64,000 bases of DNA from Burkholderia sp. IMCC1007 (GCF_027257875.1 NZ_JAPVQY010000007.1:62001-126000), one strand, 5' to 3'. Counted from the first letter of the stretch, positions 7,938 through 17,170 are shown. Made by a program: numbers and translations. The notes: generated by a model not told the origin, from the letters alone.

Positions 7938-10900
7938 ATGAGCGAGAGACCCAGGGCTGACGAGCCGGCCACCGCGCCGCACGTCGCCGACGACCACGGC
8001 CGCTTCCCGATCGTGGGCATCGGCGCCTCCGCCGGCGGCATACAGGCCCTCCTGAACTTCTTCAGCAACGCGCCGGCGGATACCGGGATGGCATTCGTCG
8101 TCATCCTGCATCTGTCGCCGAAGCACGAGAGCAATGCCGATCAGGTGCTGCAGCGCGCAACGAAGATGCCGGTCGTGCAGGTGACCGAATCCACGCGTAT
8201 CGAGCCCGACCACGTCTACATCATCTCGCCGTCGAACGAGCTTTCGATCGACGGCGGCAATCTGCATGTCAGCCGCCAGGAGCGCCCGCAGGTCCGGCCC
8301 GTCGCGATCGACCTGTTCTTCCGCAGCCTTGCCGAAGCGCATCGCGAGCGTGCCGTCAGCATCGTGCTGTCGGGCACCGGCAGCGACGGTTCGGTGGGCA
8401 TCGGACACATCAAGGAGCACGCCGGCATCACGATCGCGCAATCGCCGGAAGAAGCCCAGTATCAGGAAATGCCGCAAAGCGCGATTGCGACCGGCCAGGT
8501 CGACTTCGTGCTGCCAGTCGCCGAGATGCCGCAGAAGTTGATCGGGCTCGAACGGAACGCGCGCGCGATCCAGATGCCGAAAGGGAACGGCAACGAGTCG
8601 GCGGACGACCCGAACGGCACGGGCATGTCGGTCGATACGGAGAAGGCGTTGCGCGACATCCTGTCGATGCTGCGCACGCGAACCGGCAACGATTTTCGCC
8701 ATTACAAGCGGGCCACGGTCCTGCGGCGCATCGAGCGGCGCCTGCAGGTGAACGGGCTGACCACGCTGGTGGAATACCAGCGTTTCCTGCAAGCGCATCT
8801 CGACGAAACCAACGCGTTGCTGAAGGACATGCTGATCGGCGTGACCAACTTCTTTCGCGATCGCAGCGCGTTCGACGCGTTCGAATCGGAAATCGTCGGG
8901 CGGATCTTCGAGAACAAGACGAGCGACGATCAGATCCGCGGCTGGGTGGCAGGCTGCTCGACCGGCGAGGAAGTCTATTCGCTCGGCATGATCCTGCTCG
9001 AATATGTGGATCATCATCCGAACCTGCCGTCGATTCAACTGTTCGGCAGCGACATCGACGAGCGTGCGATCGGCGTCGCGCGCGTCGGCGCGTATCCGGA
9101 ATCGATCCTCGCGGATGTGTCGGCCACGCGCCTGCGCCAGTTCTTCACGAAGGACCACGGCCGCTATCACGTGATCAAGCCGTTGCGCGAGAAGGTGCTG
9201 TTCGCGACGCACAACGTGCTGCGTGACCCGCCGTTCTCGCGGCTCGATTTCATTTCATGCCGCAACCTGCTCATCTATCTCGATCGCGATGCGCAGCGCC
9301 ACGTGTTGCAGACGTTCCATTTCGCGCTGCAATCCGGCGGTTACCTGTTCCTCGGCAACTCGGAATCCGCCGAAGTCGCGGACGACCTCTTCATGCCGAT
9401 CGACGCGAAGCACCGCGTCTATCGCGCGAAACAGGGCACCGCGACGCTTCGTCCGCCGCCGCCGGCGTTGCCGGCCATGCAGTACGGCACGCCGTTCGGC
9501 GCCGTCGCGCACGACGACGTGACGGTCCAGCGGCCGCAGTTCGCGTATGCGAGCCTGCACCAGCGCGCGCTCGAACGATACGGCGCGCCGAGCCTCGTCG
9601 TCGACCACAACTACGACATCGTGCACATGGCCGAGCTGGCGGGGCGGTATCTGCGCTACGTCGGCGGCGAACCGTCGCACAATCTCGTCACGCTGGTGCG
9701 CCCCGAGCTCCGGTTGCAACTGCGCACCGCGTTGTTCCAGGCGCTGCAGGGCGGCCGCCCGGTCACTGCGCAGCAGGTCGAGTTGCCGATGGGCGACATG
9801 GTGTCGCGCGTGAACATGTCGGTGCGGCCGTTCCGCGACGATCAGCTCGGCAGCGTGTTCATGCTGGTGGTGTTCGAAGAGGAAACCGACGTTCGCGCGG
9901 AAGTGCGGCGGACCGATGACGCGAACTGCAACAACGCGGTGCTGACGCAGCTCGAAAACGAGCTCCATCGGACGAAGCAGCAACTGCAGTCGACGATCGA
10001 GCAGGCGGACGTGTCGACGGAAGAGCTGAAGGCGTCGAACGAAGAGCTGCAGGCGATCAACGAAGAACTGCGATCCGCCACCGAGGAACTCGAGACCAGC
10101 AAGGAAGAGCTGCAATCGGTGAACGAGGAGCTCATCACCGTCAACGGCGAGTTGCAGGCGAAGGTCGAGGAAACCGCGAAGGCGAACGACGACCTGCAGA
10201 ACCTGATCGCATCGACCGGCATCGCGACGATCTTCATGGATCGCGCGATGCGCGTGAAGCGCTTCACGCCGGCCGCGGTCGGCCTGTTCAACCTGATTTC
10301 GACCGATGTCGGCCGTTCGCTGCTGGACATCACGCATCGCCTGAACTATCCGGAGCTGGCGGCGGATGCCGTCGCCGCGTTCGAATCGCTGCGGCTGATC
10401 GAGCGCGAGGTGGGCAGTGCCGACGGCAACTGGTATCTGGCGCGGCTGCTGCCTTACCGCACGTCGGACGACCGGATCGACGGCGCGGTGCTGACGCTGA
10501 CCGACGTCACGGAGCGGCGCCGTGCGGAAGCGAAGCTGCGCGCGAACGAGGCGCGGCTGCAGCTCGCGGCCGAGAGCACGAGCGATTTCGCGATCATCGT
10601 CCAGAACATGGACGGCACGATCGTCACGTGGAACAAGGGGGCGGAGCGCGTGTTCGGCTATGCCGAGAGCGAGGTGATCGGCCAGCCGATCGACATGATC
10701 TATTTGCCGGAAGACGTCGGGTACAGCGCGATCGAGCGCGACGAGGCGCAGCGGCTCGGGCGCTCCGACGACGAACGGTGGTACCGGCGCAAGGACGGCG
10801 CGAAGATTTATTGCGGTGGCGAAGTGACGTTCATCAACGACGACACGTTCAAGGGCTACGCGAAAATCGCGCGGGATCTCACCGAGCGCAAGAGCATCGA

Positions 10901-12095
10901 GAAGCGCCAGTTCGACCAGCTGCTCAGCGAACGCTCGATGCGCGAGAAGACCGAGGAAGCCAACCGGGCCAAGGACGAGTTCTTTGCGGTGCTGTCGCAC
11001 GAGCTGAAGAATCCGCTCAACCTGATCCACGTGAAGGCCGAGCTGCTGTCGCTGGCGCCGGAAACCCGCGACCTCGATCTCGTCAAGGATGCCGTCAGCG
11101 CGATCCAGCGTTCCGTGATGAGCCGGGCGAAGATCATCGACGACCTGCTGGACATGTCGCGCGCACGCACCGGCAAGCTGACGCTGGACCACGTTCCGAC
11201 CGACCTCGCCGCGTTGCTGCAGGGGCTCGTCGTCGCATGCCGGCCGGAGGCGTCGAGTCGCGACATCACGGTCACGCTGGAGGGCGCATCGGCGCCCGTC
11301 GTCGTGGAAGCGGACCCGGTGCGCGTCGAGCAGATCGTGTGGAACCTGCTCAGCAACGCACTGAAATTCACGCCGGCCGGCGGCGCGGTGAAGTTGACCC
11401 TCGCGCGCGAAACCGAGTACGTGCGCATCGACGTGGCCGACACCGGAAGCGGCATCGCGCCGGATTTCCTGCCGAAGATCTTCGACATGTTCAGCCAGGC
11501 GAGCGTCGCGCGCAGTCGCTCGACCGCCGGCCTCGGGATCGGTTTGTCGCTCGTCAAGCAGCTCGCCGAGATGCACGGCGGGCGGATCGAAGCGCATTCC
11601 GACGGGGTCGGGCGCGGCAGCCTGCTCCAGTTCCGGCTGCCGATCGCGCCGTCGAGCGCGTTGGGCGACGGCAACGGGCCGCGGCCGACGGACATCGTGC
11701 TCGAAGGCATGCGCGTGCTGGTCGTCGACGATTCCGAGGACATGCTGAGCGCGTTCTGCAAGGTCCTGCAGTTCGAAGGCGCGATCGTCACGAGCGAAGG
11801 CAGCGCGAAGGCAGCGATCGACGCGGCCAGGAACGGCCATTTCGATCTCGTGCTGTCCGACATCGCGATGCCCGGCATGGACGGCTATCAGCTGATCAAG
11901 GTGCTGCGGACCTTCCCGTCGATGGCGGACGTGCCGGCGATCGCGCTGACCGGCTTCGGCCGCGCGCACGACAAGACCGAGGCGCGCGCGGCGGGATACG
12001 ACGGGCATCTGACGAAGCCCGTTGCGGTGCGTGCGCTGAAGGACGAGATCGCGCGCGTGATGTCGCATCGCTCGGGCGGCCGGTCGGTTGCGTGA
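7938..12095 (+). CDS. CheB-CheR-coiled coil-PAS-PAS-histidine kinase-receiver hybrid
   Basis: A 1385-residue soluble signalling protein. Order: CheB methylesterase (about 22-200, active Ser in GASAGG at 29-34, His in ILHLSP, Asp in SGTGSDGS); CheR methyltransferase (about 235-480, SAM-binding GCSTGEE near 340 and SCRNLLIYL); a long heptad coiled coil (about 672-755, repeated EELxxxNEEL-like units); two PAS domains (about 755-865 and 870-985); HisKA (His in SHELKN near 1021); HATPase (N box NLLSNALKF near 1136, DTGSGIAP); C-terminal receiver (about 1257-1375, phospho-acceptor Asp in LSDIAMPG). CheB and CheR fused to a kinase is a known class of Proteobacterial sensor. The ATG at 7938 is chosen because the longer frame lacks CheB homology. 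No membrane segment is visible. Confidence 0.88.
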   Translation: MSERPRADEPATAPHVADDHGRFPIVGIGASAGGIQALLNFFSNAPADTGMAFVVILHLSPKHESNADQVLQRATKMPVVQVTESTRIEPDHVYIISPSNELSIDGGNLHVSRQERPQVRPVAIDLFFRSLAEAHRERAVSIVLSGTGSDGSVGIGHIKEHAGITIAQSPEEAQYQEMPQSAIATGQVDFVLPVAEMPQKLIGLERNARAIQMPKGNGNESADDPNGTGMSVDTEKALRDILSMLRTRTGNDFRHYKRATVLRRIERRLQVNGLTTLVEYQRFLQAHLDETNALLKDMLIGVTNFFRDRSAFDAFESEIVGRIFENKTSDDQIRGWVAGCSTGEEVYSLGMILLEYVDHHPNLPSIQLFGSDIDERAIGVARVGAYPESILADVSATRLRQFFTKDHGRYHVIKPLREKVLFATHNVLRDPPFSRLDFISCRNLLIYLDRDAQRHVLQTFHFALQSGGYLFLGNSESAEVADDLFMPIDAKHRVYRAKQGTATLRPPPPALPAMQYGTPFGAVAHDDVTVQRPQFAYASLHQRALERYGAPSLVVDHNYDIVHMAELAGRYLRYVGGEPSHNLVTLVRPELRLQLRTALFQALQGGRPVTAQQVELPMGDMVSRVNMSVRPFRDDQLGSVFMLVVFEEETDVRAEVRRTDDANCNNAVLTQLENELHRTKQQLQSTIEQADVSTEELKASNEELQAINEELRSATEELETSKEELQSVNEELITVNGELQAKVEETAKANDDLQNLIASTGIATIFMDRAMRVKRFTPAAVGLFNLISTDVGRSLLDITHRLNYPELAADAVAAFESLRLIEREVGSADGNWYLARLLPYRTSDDRIDGAVLTLTDVTERRRAEAKLRANEARLQLAAESTSDFAIIVQNMDGTIVTWNKGAERVFGYAESEVIGQPIDMIYLPEDVGYSAIERDEAQRLGRSDDERWYRRKDGAKIYCGGEVTFINDDTFKGYAKIARDLTERKSIEKRQFDQLLSERSMREKTEEANRAKDEFFAVLSHELKNPLNLIHVKAELLSLAPETRDLDLVKDAVSAIQRSVMSRAKIIDDLLDMSRARTGKLTLDHVPTDLAALLQGLVVACRPEASSRDITVTLEGASAPVVVEADPVRVEQIVWNLLSNALKFTPAGGAVKLTLARETEYVRIDVADTGSGIAPDFLPKIFDMFSQASVARSRSTAGLGIGLSLVKQLAEMHGGRIEAHSDGVGRGSLLQFRLPIAPSSALGDGNGPRPTDIVLEGMRVLVVDDSEDMLSAFCKVLQFEGAIVTSEGSAKAAIDAARNGHFDLVLSDIAMPGMDGYQLIKVLRTFPSMADVPAIALTGFGRAHDKTEARAAGYDGHLTKPVAVRALKDEIARVMSHRSGGRSVA

Positions 12096-12112
12096 CGGCC
12101 GGTTCGGCCGTG
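12094..12112. terminator. Small hairpin behind the hybrid kinase gene
   Basis: ACGGCCG-GTT-CGGCCGT forms a seven-base-pair stem directly at the stop codon, between convergent genes. There is no T tract, so rho-independent termination is doubtful. Confidence 0.35.
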
Positions 12113-12153
12113 AGGTCGCGCATCGTCGCGCTGAATCGCGCTGACGGCGCGCG

Positions 12154-12843
12154 CTAAACCGGTATCGACCGTCCGCGTATCCGGATGCCGAGCCGCACGA
12201 CCCCGATCACCGCATTCGACAGCCACGTCAGCAGCCGCGGCATCCCGCGTCGGCGGATATCGAGCAGCAGCACGATCCGCACCCGGTCGCTGTCGTTCCA
12301 TACCTCGTGCGTGAACGTGTCGTCCCACAACAGGAAGCGCCCTTCGTCGAGCCGGTATTCGTGTCCGTCGACCTTCAGCACCGCGGCGGGCGAGCCGTCC
12401 GCGCGCTTCGGCATCGACAGCACCAGATAGCCGCGCAGGATGCCGCGGAACGGCCCGCGATGCGGCGGGATGTGCTTGCCCGGCGCGAGGAACGACAGCG
12501 ATGCGGACAACACGTCGGGCGACGCCGCGACGATCGACGCGATGGTCGGGCAGCGCGACAGGTTGCGCGGAAACGGCTGGCCATACGCCTGCATGATGAA
12601 CATCCGCCAGTCGCGTGCATCGTTGGCCGAGATGTCGTACTGCTCGCGCATGATCTCGTGAAAGCGCGGGATGCGCGGCATGTCGCGCGCGACGGCGAAC
12701 GCCTCCGCCTGGATGTCGGGCCACGCGCGGATGAAACGCTCGGCATCGGGGAATGCGGCCGTGTCGAGCACCGCGCCGCCATCGATATGGCGGTCGTAAA
12801 GCGTGCGAAGCCAGGCGGCTGCATAGTCGTAAGCGACGGACAT
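12154..12843 (-). CDS. Aspartyl/asparaginyl beta-hydroxylase family protein (LpxO-like)
   Basis: Fe(II)/2-oxoglutarate-dependent dioxygenase of the Asp/Asn beta-hydroxylase family, 229 residues. The jelly-roll core shows the first metal His and partner basic residues in PPHRGPFRGILRGYLVLS (about 125-142), the second His in FTHEVWN (about 180-186) and the Arg for 2-oxoglutarate in RVRIVLLLDI. A hydrophobic C-terminus (LLTWLSNAVIGVVRLG) may associate with membrane. LpxO, which hydroxylates lipid A acyl chains, belongs to this family but is longer, so the substrate is uncertain. Convergent with the hybrid kinase gene; upstream is a short region before the DUF4148 genes. Confidence 0.75.
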   Translation of the reverse strand: MSVAYDYAAAWLRTLYDRHIDGGAVLDTAAFPDAERFIRAWPDIQAEAFAVARDMPRIPRFHEIMREQYDISANDARDWRMFIMQAYGQPFPRNLSRCPTIASIVAASPDVLSASLSFLAPGKHIPPHRGPFRGILRGYLVLSMPKRADGSPAAVLKVDGHEYRLDEGRFLLWDDTFTHEVWNDSDRVRIVLLLDIRRRGMPRLLTWLSNAVIGVVRLGIRIRGRSIPV

Positions 12844-13079
12844 GATCGAAGGGCGATCCGCAGGATGTCGTCAGTCTGCCCCACGCGCGGTGGCGGCTGC
12901 GTTACGTCAGGTTACGCCGGCTGACGAACGAATGACAGCAGGATGAACGTGCGGCACCGATGGCCCGAAAACGGGGAGGCATCGTGAACACCGCTGCGGC
13001 GTACCCGGGAATAAACCCGCGTCCGGCGTCGTCATACGGGATGTAGCACATCGTCTCGTTGACCTCGAAGGAGTGGACC

Positions 13080-13424
13080 ATGAACAGGCAGTGGATGAAG
13101 GCCGCCACGGTGGCGGCAATGGCTTTCGCGGGCGTCGCGACGCACGCGTCGGCACAGGCGCTGACACGCGCGCAGGTCAGGCAGGAACTGATCGACGCCG
13201 AACGACACGGGCTGAGCGTCGTGACCGACACGTCGTATCCGGACGTGAGCCCGCTGTTCCGGCGGCAGGTCGAACGGATGCCGCAGCAGCAGGCCGAGGA
13301 CGCGCTCGGAAGCGAGCCGGCAGCGAATTCCGATGCCGGGCGGCGGGCGGTGACGCCATCGCGTCCGGGCTCGGCCGCGTGCGTCGGCCCTGAGAGCTTC
13401 TGCACCCCTTATTTCGGAAGCTGA
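13080..13424 (+). CDS. DUF4148 secreted protein 1
   Basis: A 114-residue exported protein. A Sec signal peptide (about 1-24, ending THASAQA) is followed by the DUF4148 signature ALTRAQVRQELIDAERHG. The rest is polar, low-complexity and ends in a short segment with two cysteines (ACVGPESFCTPYFGS), possibly a disulfide. The ATG at 13080 follows aaggagtggacc. DUF4148 proteins are abundant in Burkholderiales and are of unknown function. The next gene encodes another member, so this is a tandem pair. Confidence 0.75.
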   Translation: MNRQWMKAATVAAMAFAGVATHASAQALTRAQVRQELIDAERHGLSVVTDTSYPDVSPLFRRQVERMPQQQAEDALGSEPAANSDAGRRAVTPSRPGSAACVGPESFCTPYFGS

Positions 13425-13494
13425 CGCATCAGCCCGCGTCGCCGGGCTCGATGCTCATAGCAGTTGATCGATACGGAAATGGATGGAGTTCATC

Positions 13495-13770
13495 ATGAAG
13501 ACATATATCGCACTACTGATGATGATCGGCGCGGTTGCCGGTCAGTCTGCGTTCGCGCAGTCGTCCGCGCCGCTCACGCGCGCGCAGGTTCGCGAAGAAC
13601 TGATTCGTCTGGAAGCGGCCGGGTACGATCCGTCGAAGGGCGACGACGGCGAATATCCCGCGGACATCCAGGCTGCGCAGGCGCGGGTCGCGGCGCAGGA
13701 GCAGGCGAGGACGGCGGCGGCCGGCGCGCGTGCCGTCACCGACGGCATGCCGCCGCAGGCTGGAAACTAG
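13495..13770 (+). CDS. DUF4148 secreted protein 2
   Basis: A 91-residue DUF4148 protein: signal peptide (about 1-22, GQSAFAQ end), then PLTRAQVREELIRLEAAGYDPSKGD, followed by an Ala/Gln-rich helical tail. It shares the LTRAQVRxELI motif with the gene 70 bases upstream and probably arose by duplication. Start at 13495 is preferred over an ATG 12 bases upstream because ggatggag lies at proper spacing and the shorter form has the cleaner signal peptide. Function unknown. Confidence 0.75.
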   Translation: MKTYIALLMMIGAVAGQSAFAQSSAPLTRAQVREELIRLEAAGYDPSKGDDGEYPADIQAAQARVAAQEQARTAAAGARAVTDGMPPQAGN

Positions 13771-13819
13771 GTGCGCACGAGAACGACGGGCGCACCGTTT
13801 CATGCATGCGGCGCGGATC

Positions 13820-14347
13820 TCACCACGGCATCATGCGCTGCATCACGCCGTCGCGCAGCACGAAACGATGCGCGAGTGCGGCGGCCACGTGCACGCAGAT
13901 GCCGCCGAACAGCACCCATGCGAGGATGCCGTGCACGTCGCCCATCGCGTGACCGAATCCGGAGCCGGCCGCGGACAGCGCCGGCAACGGCACGATCCCG
14001 AGCAGCGTCACGCTCCATGCGCGCGACGATGCGTTGATCCAGCCGAGCAGCGGCACCGCGATCAGCAACGCGTAGAGCGCGACGTGCGTCGCACCGGACA
14101 GCGCGCGCATCACGGGCGACAGGTCGTCGGCGGGCGGACGGTGCGTCACGCGCCAGAGCACCCGGCACGCCATGGCCGCGAGCAGAGCGGTGCCGACGAT
14201 CAGGTGTGCGGCGATCAGGCCGACCGGTTGCGTGTCGCGATGCACGTCGGGCATCGTCCAGCCGATCGCATATTGCGCGACGATCAACGCCACGATCAGC
14301 CAGTGGAGAAGGCGCGCCACGGCGTCGTATCGGGCAGGTCCGGACAT
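13820..14347 (-). CDS. Cytochrome b561
   Basis: A 175-residue inner-membrane diheme cytochrome b561 family protein with four predicted helices. Heme-ligand histidines appear in ARLLHWLIV (helix 1), LIAAHLIVG (helix 2), GDVHGILAW (helix 3/4) and CVHVAAALAHRF (helix 4). Such proteins transfer electrons from quinol, in some bacteria to superoxide (E. coli CybB). It stands alone and faces the DUF4148 pair. Its promoter area contains the palindrome TTAACG-AAA-CGTTAA about 60 bases upstream of the start. Confidence 0.85.
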   Translation of the reverse strand: MSGPARYDAVARLLHWLIVALIVAQYAIGWTMPDVHRDTQPVGLIAAHLIVGTALLAAMACRVLWRVTHRPPADDLSPVMRALSGATHVALYALLIAVPLLGWINASSRAWSVTLLGIVPLPALSAAGSGFGHAMGDVHGILAWVLFGGICVHVAAALAHRFVLRDGVMQRMMPW

Positions 14348-14405
14348 GAAAACTCCTGACGGATGGCGGGGAGGGTATCGTGGGGCGGATTCTACGGTGG
14401 AATCC

Positions 14406-14420
14406 TTAACGAAACGTTAA
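14406..14420. promoter_or_regulatory. TTAACG-AAA-CGTTAA palindrome upstream of cytochrome b561
   Basis: Perfect inverted repeat in an otherwise GC-rich stretch, about 60 bases upstream of the cytochrome b561 start. A candidate operator; no regulator is suggested by neighbours. Confidence 0.4.
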
Positions 14421-14430
14421 GCCCTCGGCG

Positions 14431-14450
14431 TGGCGTGGCGTGGCGTGGCG
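14431..14450. repeat. TGGCG pentanucleotide tandem repeat, four copies
   Basis: Four perfect copies of TGGCG in the intergenic region upstream of hpnI. It might vary in copy number between strains, but nothing ties it to gene control. Confidence 0.8.
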
Positions 14451-14842
14451 TGCGATCGGTCGGCGCACGCTCGGGCCGGTGCGCGGGCCGGCACGGTCAT
14501 CCAATGCATCGTGCTGATGTCGTTGCTGGCGTTATGCATACCGCACGCATCTTTCACCACGATGACGCTTCGCGTACGGGCCGTCGTCGCGATCGCGACG
14601 GCGATCCTGTCGGCCCGTAAGGTATCCGACGCGGCGCTTACGGCCGCGCGCGTGCGGCGACGTGTGCGTAAGTGGGATCGATCGTCGCACGCTAGCCGTG
14701 TCATCTGATTGCGCGTACCGTGCGTGGGTCATCCGCTACATCCGGTTCGACGGCAACCGTTTCGACCGCATGTGTGGATGAGTCCGTGCGCGCGGTGCCG
14801 GTCCCGGCGTCGCGGTCGTACGGGCAACCACGGGGACGAAGC

Positions 14843-16012
14843 ATGGTCTTGCTGCATATGGCGCACGCGCTGGCCTGGACAATGTCGATCGCTTGCGGGC
14901 TCGGCGCAGTGCTGGGCATGACGTACACGATCGTGGCCAGCGTGCTGGTCGGCCGATTCTTTTCCCGCGCGGCGGCGATGCCGCGCGATTTTCCGGGTGT
15001 CACCATCGCGAAGCCGTTGCACGGCGACGAGTGGCAGCTCGTACAGCATCTTGAAAGCTTCTTCGTCCAGGATTATCCGGGGCCGGTGCAGCACCTGTTC
15101 GGCGTGCACGATGCGGACGACGCCGCGCTCGACGCCGTCGAGACGCTGCGCGCGCGCTATCCGGACGCGAACATCACGGTCGTCGCCGACGCGCGGCTGT
15201 ACGGGCCGAACCGGAAGATCGGCAACCTCGTCAACATGCTCGAACGCGCGGAGCACTCGGTGCTCTGTCTCGCCGACAGCGACGTGCTGGTCGAGCGCGA
15301 CTATCTGCGCGCCGCCGTCGGTGCGTTGCAGGAACCGGAGGTCGGGATCGTGACGAGCGTGTATCGCGGCGTCGCGTCGCCGGGCTTCTGGCCGCGTGTC
15401 GCGGCCGCGATGACGAACTACCATTTTCTGCCGGGCGTGATCACCGGGCTTTTCATCGGTCGCGCGCGTCCATGCTTCGGCCAGACGATCGCGATCACGC
15501 GCACGATGCTCGAACGCATCGGCGGCCTCGCGCGCTTCGCCCATCACCTGGCGGAGGATCACGCGCTCGGCGAAGCGGTGCGGCAGGCCGGCGCGCGGGT
15601 CGTCGTTCCGCCGTTCGTGGTCGGGCACGCGTGCGTCGAGGACACGTTCGCGACGCTGTATGCGCACGAACTGCGCTGGAGTCGCACCATCCGCGCGGCG
15701 GACCGGACCGGGCATGCCGGTTCGGTGCTGATGCATCCGCTGCCGCTCGCGCTGCTGGCGCTGCTGCTGTCCGGCGGCGCGCCGGCCGCGTGCGGGCTGA
15801 CGGCGGCGGCCCTCGCCGCGCGCGTGCTGCTGATGATGAAAACCGGGCGTGCGACCGGTGTGGGCGTGAGCGGCGCCGTGTGGTTGCCGTTCGTCGATCT
15901 GCTGCAGTTCGCGGTGTTCGTGTCGAGCTTCTTCTCATCGCACGTGATCTGGCGCGGCACGCGGTTTCGCGTCGATCGCGAGGGCTTGCTGTCGCCGGCG
16001 GGGAAATCATGA
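14843..16012 (+). CDS. hpnI: Hopanoid-associated glycosyltransferase HpnI
   Basis: Membrane-anchored family 2 glycosyltransferase of 389 residues. An N-terminal membrane helix (about 5-35) precedes the catalytic domain with PGVTIAKPLHGDE, the acidic metal site in LADSDVLV, HLAEDHALGEAV and the acceptor motif RW (LRWSRTIR), followed by C-terminal helices. This is the HpnI pattern: HpnI adds N-acetylglucosamine to bacteriohopanetetrol during hopanoid head-group synthesis. The ATG at 14843 (ggggacgaag upstream) is favoured over the longer frame, whose extra N-terminus is not hydrophobic. Its stop overlaps the next start by four bases (ATGA), so it forms an operon with hpnL. Confidence 0.8.
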   Translation: MVLLHMAHALAWTMSIACGLGAVLGMTYTIVASVLVGRFFSRAAAMPRDFPGVTIAKPLHGDEWQLVQHLESFFVQDYPGPVQHLFGVHDADDAALDAVETLRARYPDANITVVADARLYGPNRKIGNLVNMLERAEHSVLCLADSDVLVERDYLRAAVGALQEPEVGIVTSVYRGVASPGFWPRVAAAMTNYHFLPGVITGLFIGRARPCFGQTIAITRTMLERIGGLARFAHHLAEDHALGEAVRQAGARVVVPPFVVGHACVEDTFATLYAHELRWSRTIRAADRTGHAGSVLMHPLPLALLALLLSGGAPAACGLTAAALAARVLLMMKTGRATGVGVSGAVWLPFVDLLQFAVFVSSFFSSHVIWRGTRFRVDREGLLSPAGKS

Positions 16013-17097
16013 CGCACGACACGCACTCCGGCGACGACGGCGCGCGCGCGACGTCCGTGCGCGGCGACGCACGGCTGCGGCATGCGGGCCGCCTGGCCGC
16101 GCTCGCGGGGCTCGCGATCGCGGTATGGCTGATCTGGCGCGAGCATCCGCTCGATGTCCTGCGCCGCCTGGAGGCGGCCGGTGCCGGGCTGCTGGTTGTC
16201 GCGCTCGCGCACATCCTGCCGATGCTCGCGAATGCGTGGGACTGGCGGATGCTGATCCGCTGCCGGCGCCGGCCGTCGTTCGCGACGATGCTGAAGATCG
16301 TGTGGATCCGCGAATCCATCAACGGGTTGCTGCCGGTCGCGCGGATCGGCGGCGAAATCGTGTCGTTCAGCCTGCTGCGGCAGGCCGGCGTGCGGCCGGC
16401 AACGGCCGTCGCGAGCCTCGTCGCCGACATGCAGCTCACGCTGATCAGCCAGCTGGTGTTCGCGCTGGTCGCGATCGGCTACGTGCTCGAGCGCGTGTCG
16501 TCCGATGCCGCGCGCGTGGCGGCGCAGCTCGCCATCGGGATGGCGGCGCTGGTGCCGGTGCTCCTGCTGTTCGCGCTGGTGCAGCATGCGCGGCCGTTCG
16601 AGCGGGCGATGCGCGCGCTCAACCGCATCACGAGCGGGAAGGTCTATGCGCTGGTCGGCGAATCGGCGCGCACCGATCAGTCGATCCGGATGATCTGGAG
16701 AAAGACGGGGATCGTCGTCCGCTATCTGGGGATCTGGCAGACGCTGCAGTTTGCCGGATATGCGCTGGAAATCTGGCTCGCGCTGCGGTTTCTCGGCACC
16801 GATGCGACCTTCGCGCAGGCGCTCGCGATCGAGGCGCTGATCCAGCTGCTGAGCAGCATCGCGTTCCTGATGCCGGGCGGGCTCGGCGTGCAGGAGGGCG
16901 GCTTCGTGCTGATCGGCGGGCTGCTCGGGTTCGACGCGCCGACCTGCCTCGCGCTGGCCGGCGCGCGGCGCGTGCGCGACCTGCTGTTCTATCTGCCGGG
17001 GCTGCTCGCGTGGCAGCACGCGGTAGGCGCGGCACGCCCGCCGGGCGGCGCGAAACCCGCGTCGATGCGGATCGGGGAATCCGCCGGGCGGCGCTGA
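16009..17097 (+). CDS. hpnL: HpnL-type membrane protein (lysylphosphatidylglycerol synthase TM family)
   Basis: Polytopic membrane protein of 362 residues related to the flippase-like N-terminal domain of lysylphosphatidylglycerol synthase, subgroup HpnL. Recognisable segments are WDWRMLIRCRR, the ESINGLLPVARIGGEIVS motif (about 105-122) and LIQLLSSIAFLMPGGLGVQEGG near 280-300, typical of this superfamily. HpnL genes accompany hopanoid genes and the protein has been proposed to move hopanoids between membranes. The ATG overlaps the hpnI stop. A strong hairpin follows before the convergent denD gene. Confidence 0.78.
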   Translation: MTHDTHSGDDGARATSVRGDARLRHAGRLAALAGLAIAVWLIWREHPLDVLRRLEAAGAGLLVVALAHILPMLANAWDWRMLIRCRRRPSFATMLKIVWIRESINGLLPVARIGGEIVSFSLLRQAGVRPATAVASLVADMQLTLISQLVFALVAIGYVLERVSSDAARVAAQLAIGMAALVPVLLLFALVQHARPFERAMRALNRITSGKVYALVGESARTDQSIRMIWRKTGIVVRYLGIWQTLQFAGYALEIWLALRFLGTDATFAQALAIEALIQLLSSIAFLMPGGLGVQEGGFVLIGGLLGFDAPTCLALAGARRVRDLLFYLPGLLAWQHAVGAARPPGGAKPASMRIGESAGRR

Positions 17098-17126
17098 GCG
17101 GCGTGGCCCGGCCCGGCGTCGCTGCC

Positions 17127-17160
17127 TGCCGACGGCGGCCCGTTACGGGGCCGCGCGGCA
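17127..17160. terminator. Convergent hairpin between hpnL and denD
   Basis: TGCCG...GCGGCCC-gttac-GGGGCCGC...CGGCA folds into an interrupted stem of about 12 pairs in the 70-base gap between convergent genes. It can act on both strands; the T tract is poor. Confidence 0.5.
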
Positions 17161-17170
17161 GGCGCGACCG

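Larger units (their letters stand above)
14348..14842. other. Intergenic region with palindrome and pentamer repeat
   Basis: About 495 bases between cytochrome b561 and hpnI with no supportable gene. It holds a perfect six-base-arm palindrome TTAACG-AAA-CGTTAA (14406-14420) and four TGGCG repeats in tandem (14431-14450). It should contain the divergent promoters; no further structure was recognised. Confidence 0.55.

Noticed and set aside
9255..12068. 937-codon minus-strand open frame opposite the hybrid kinase
   Set aside because: Low-complexity His/Arg-rich translation mirrors the coding strand; no start site and no family resemblance.
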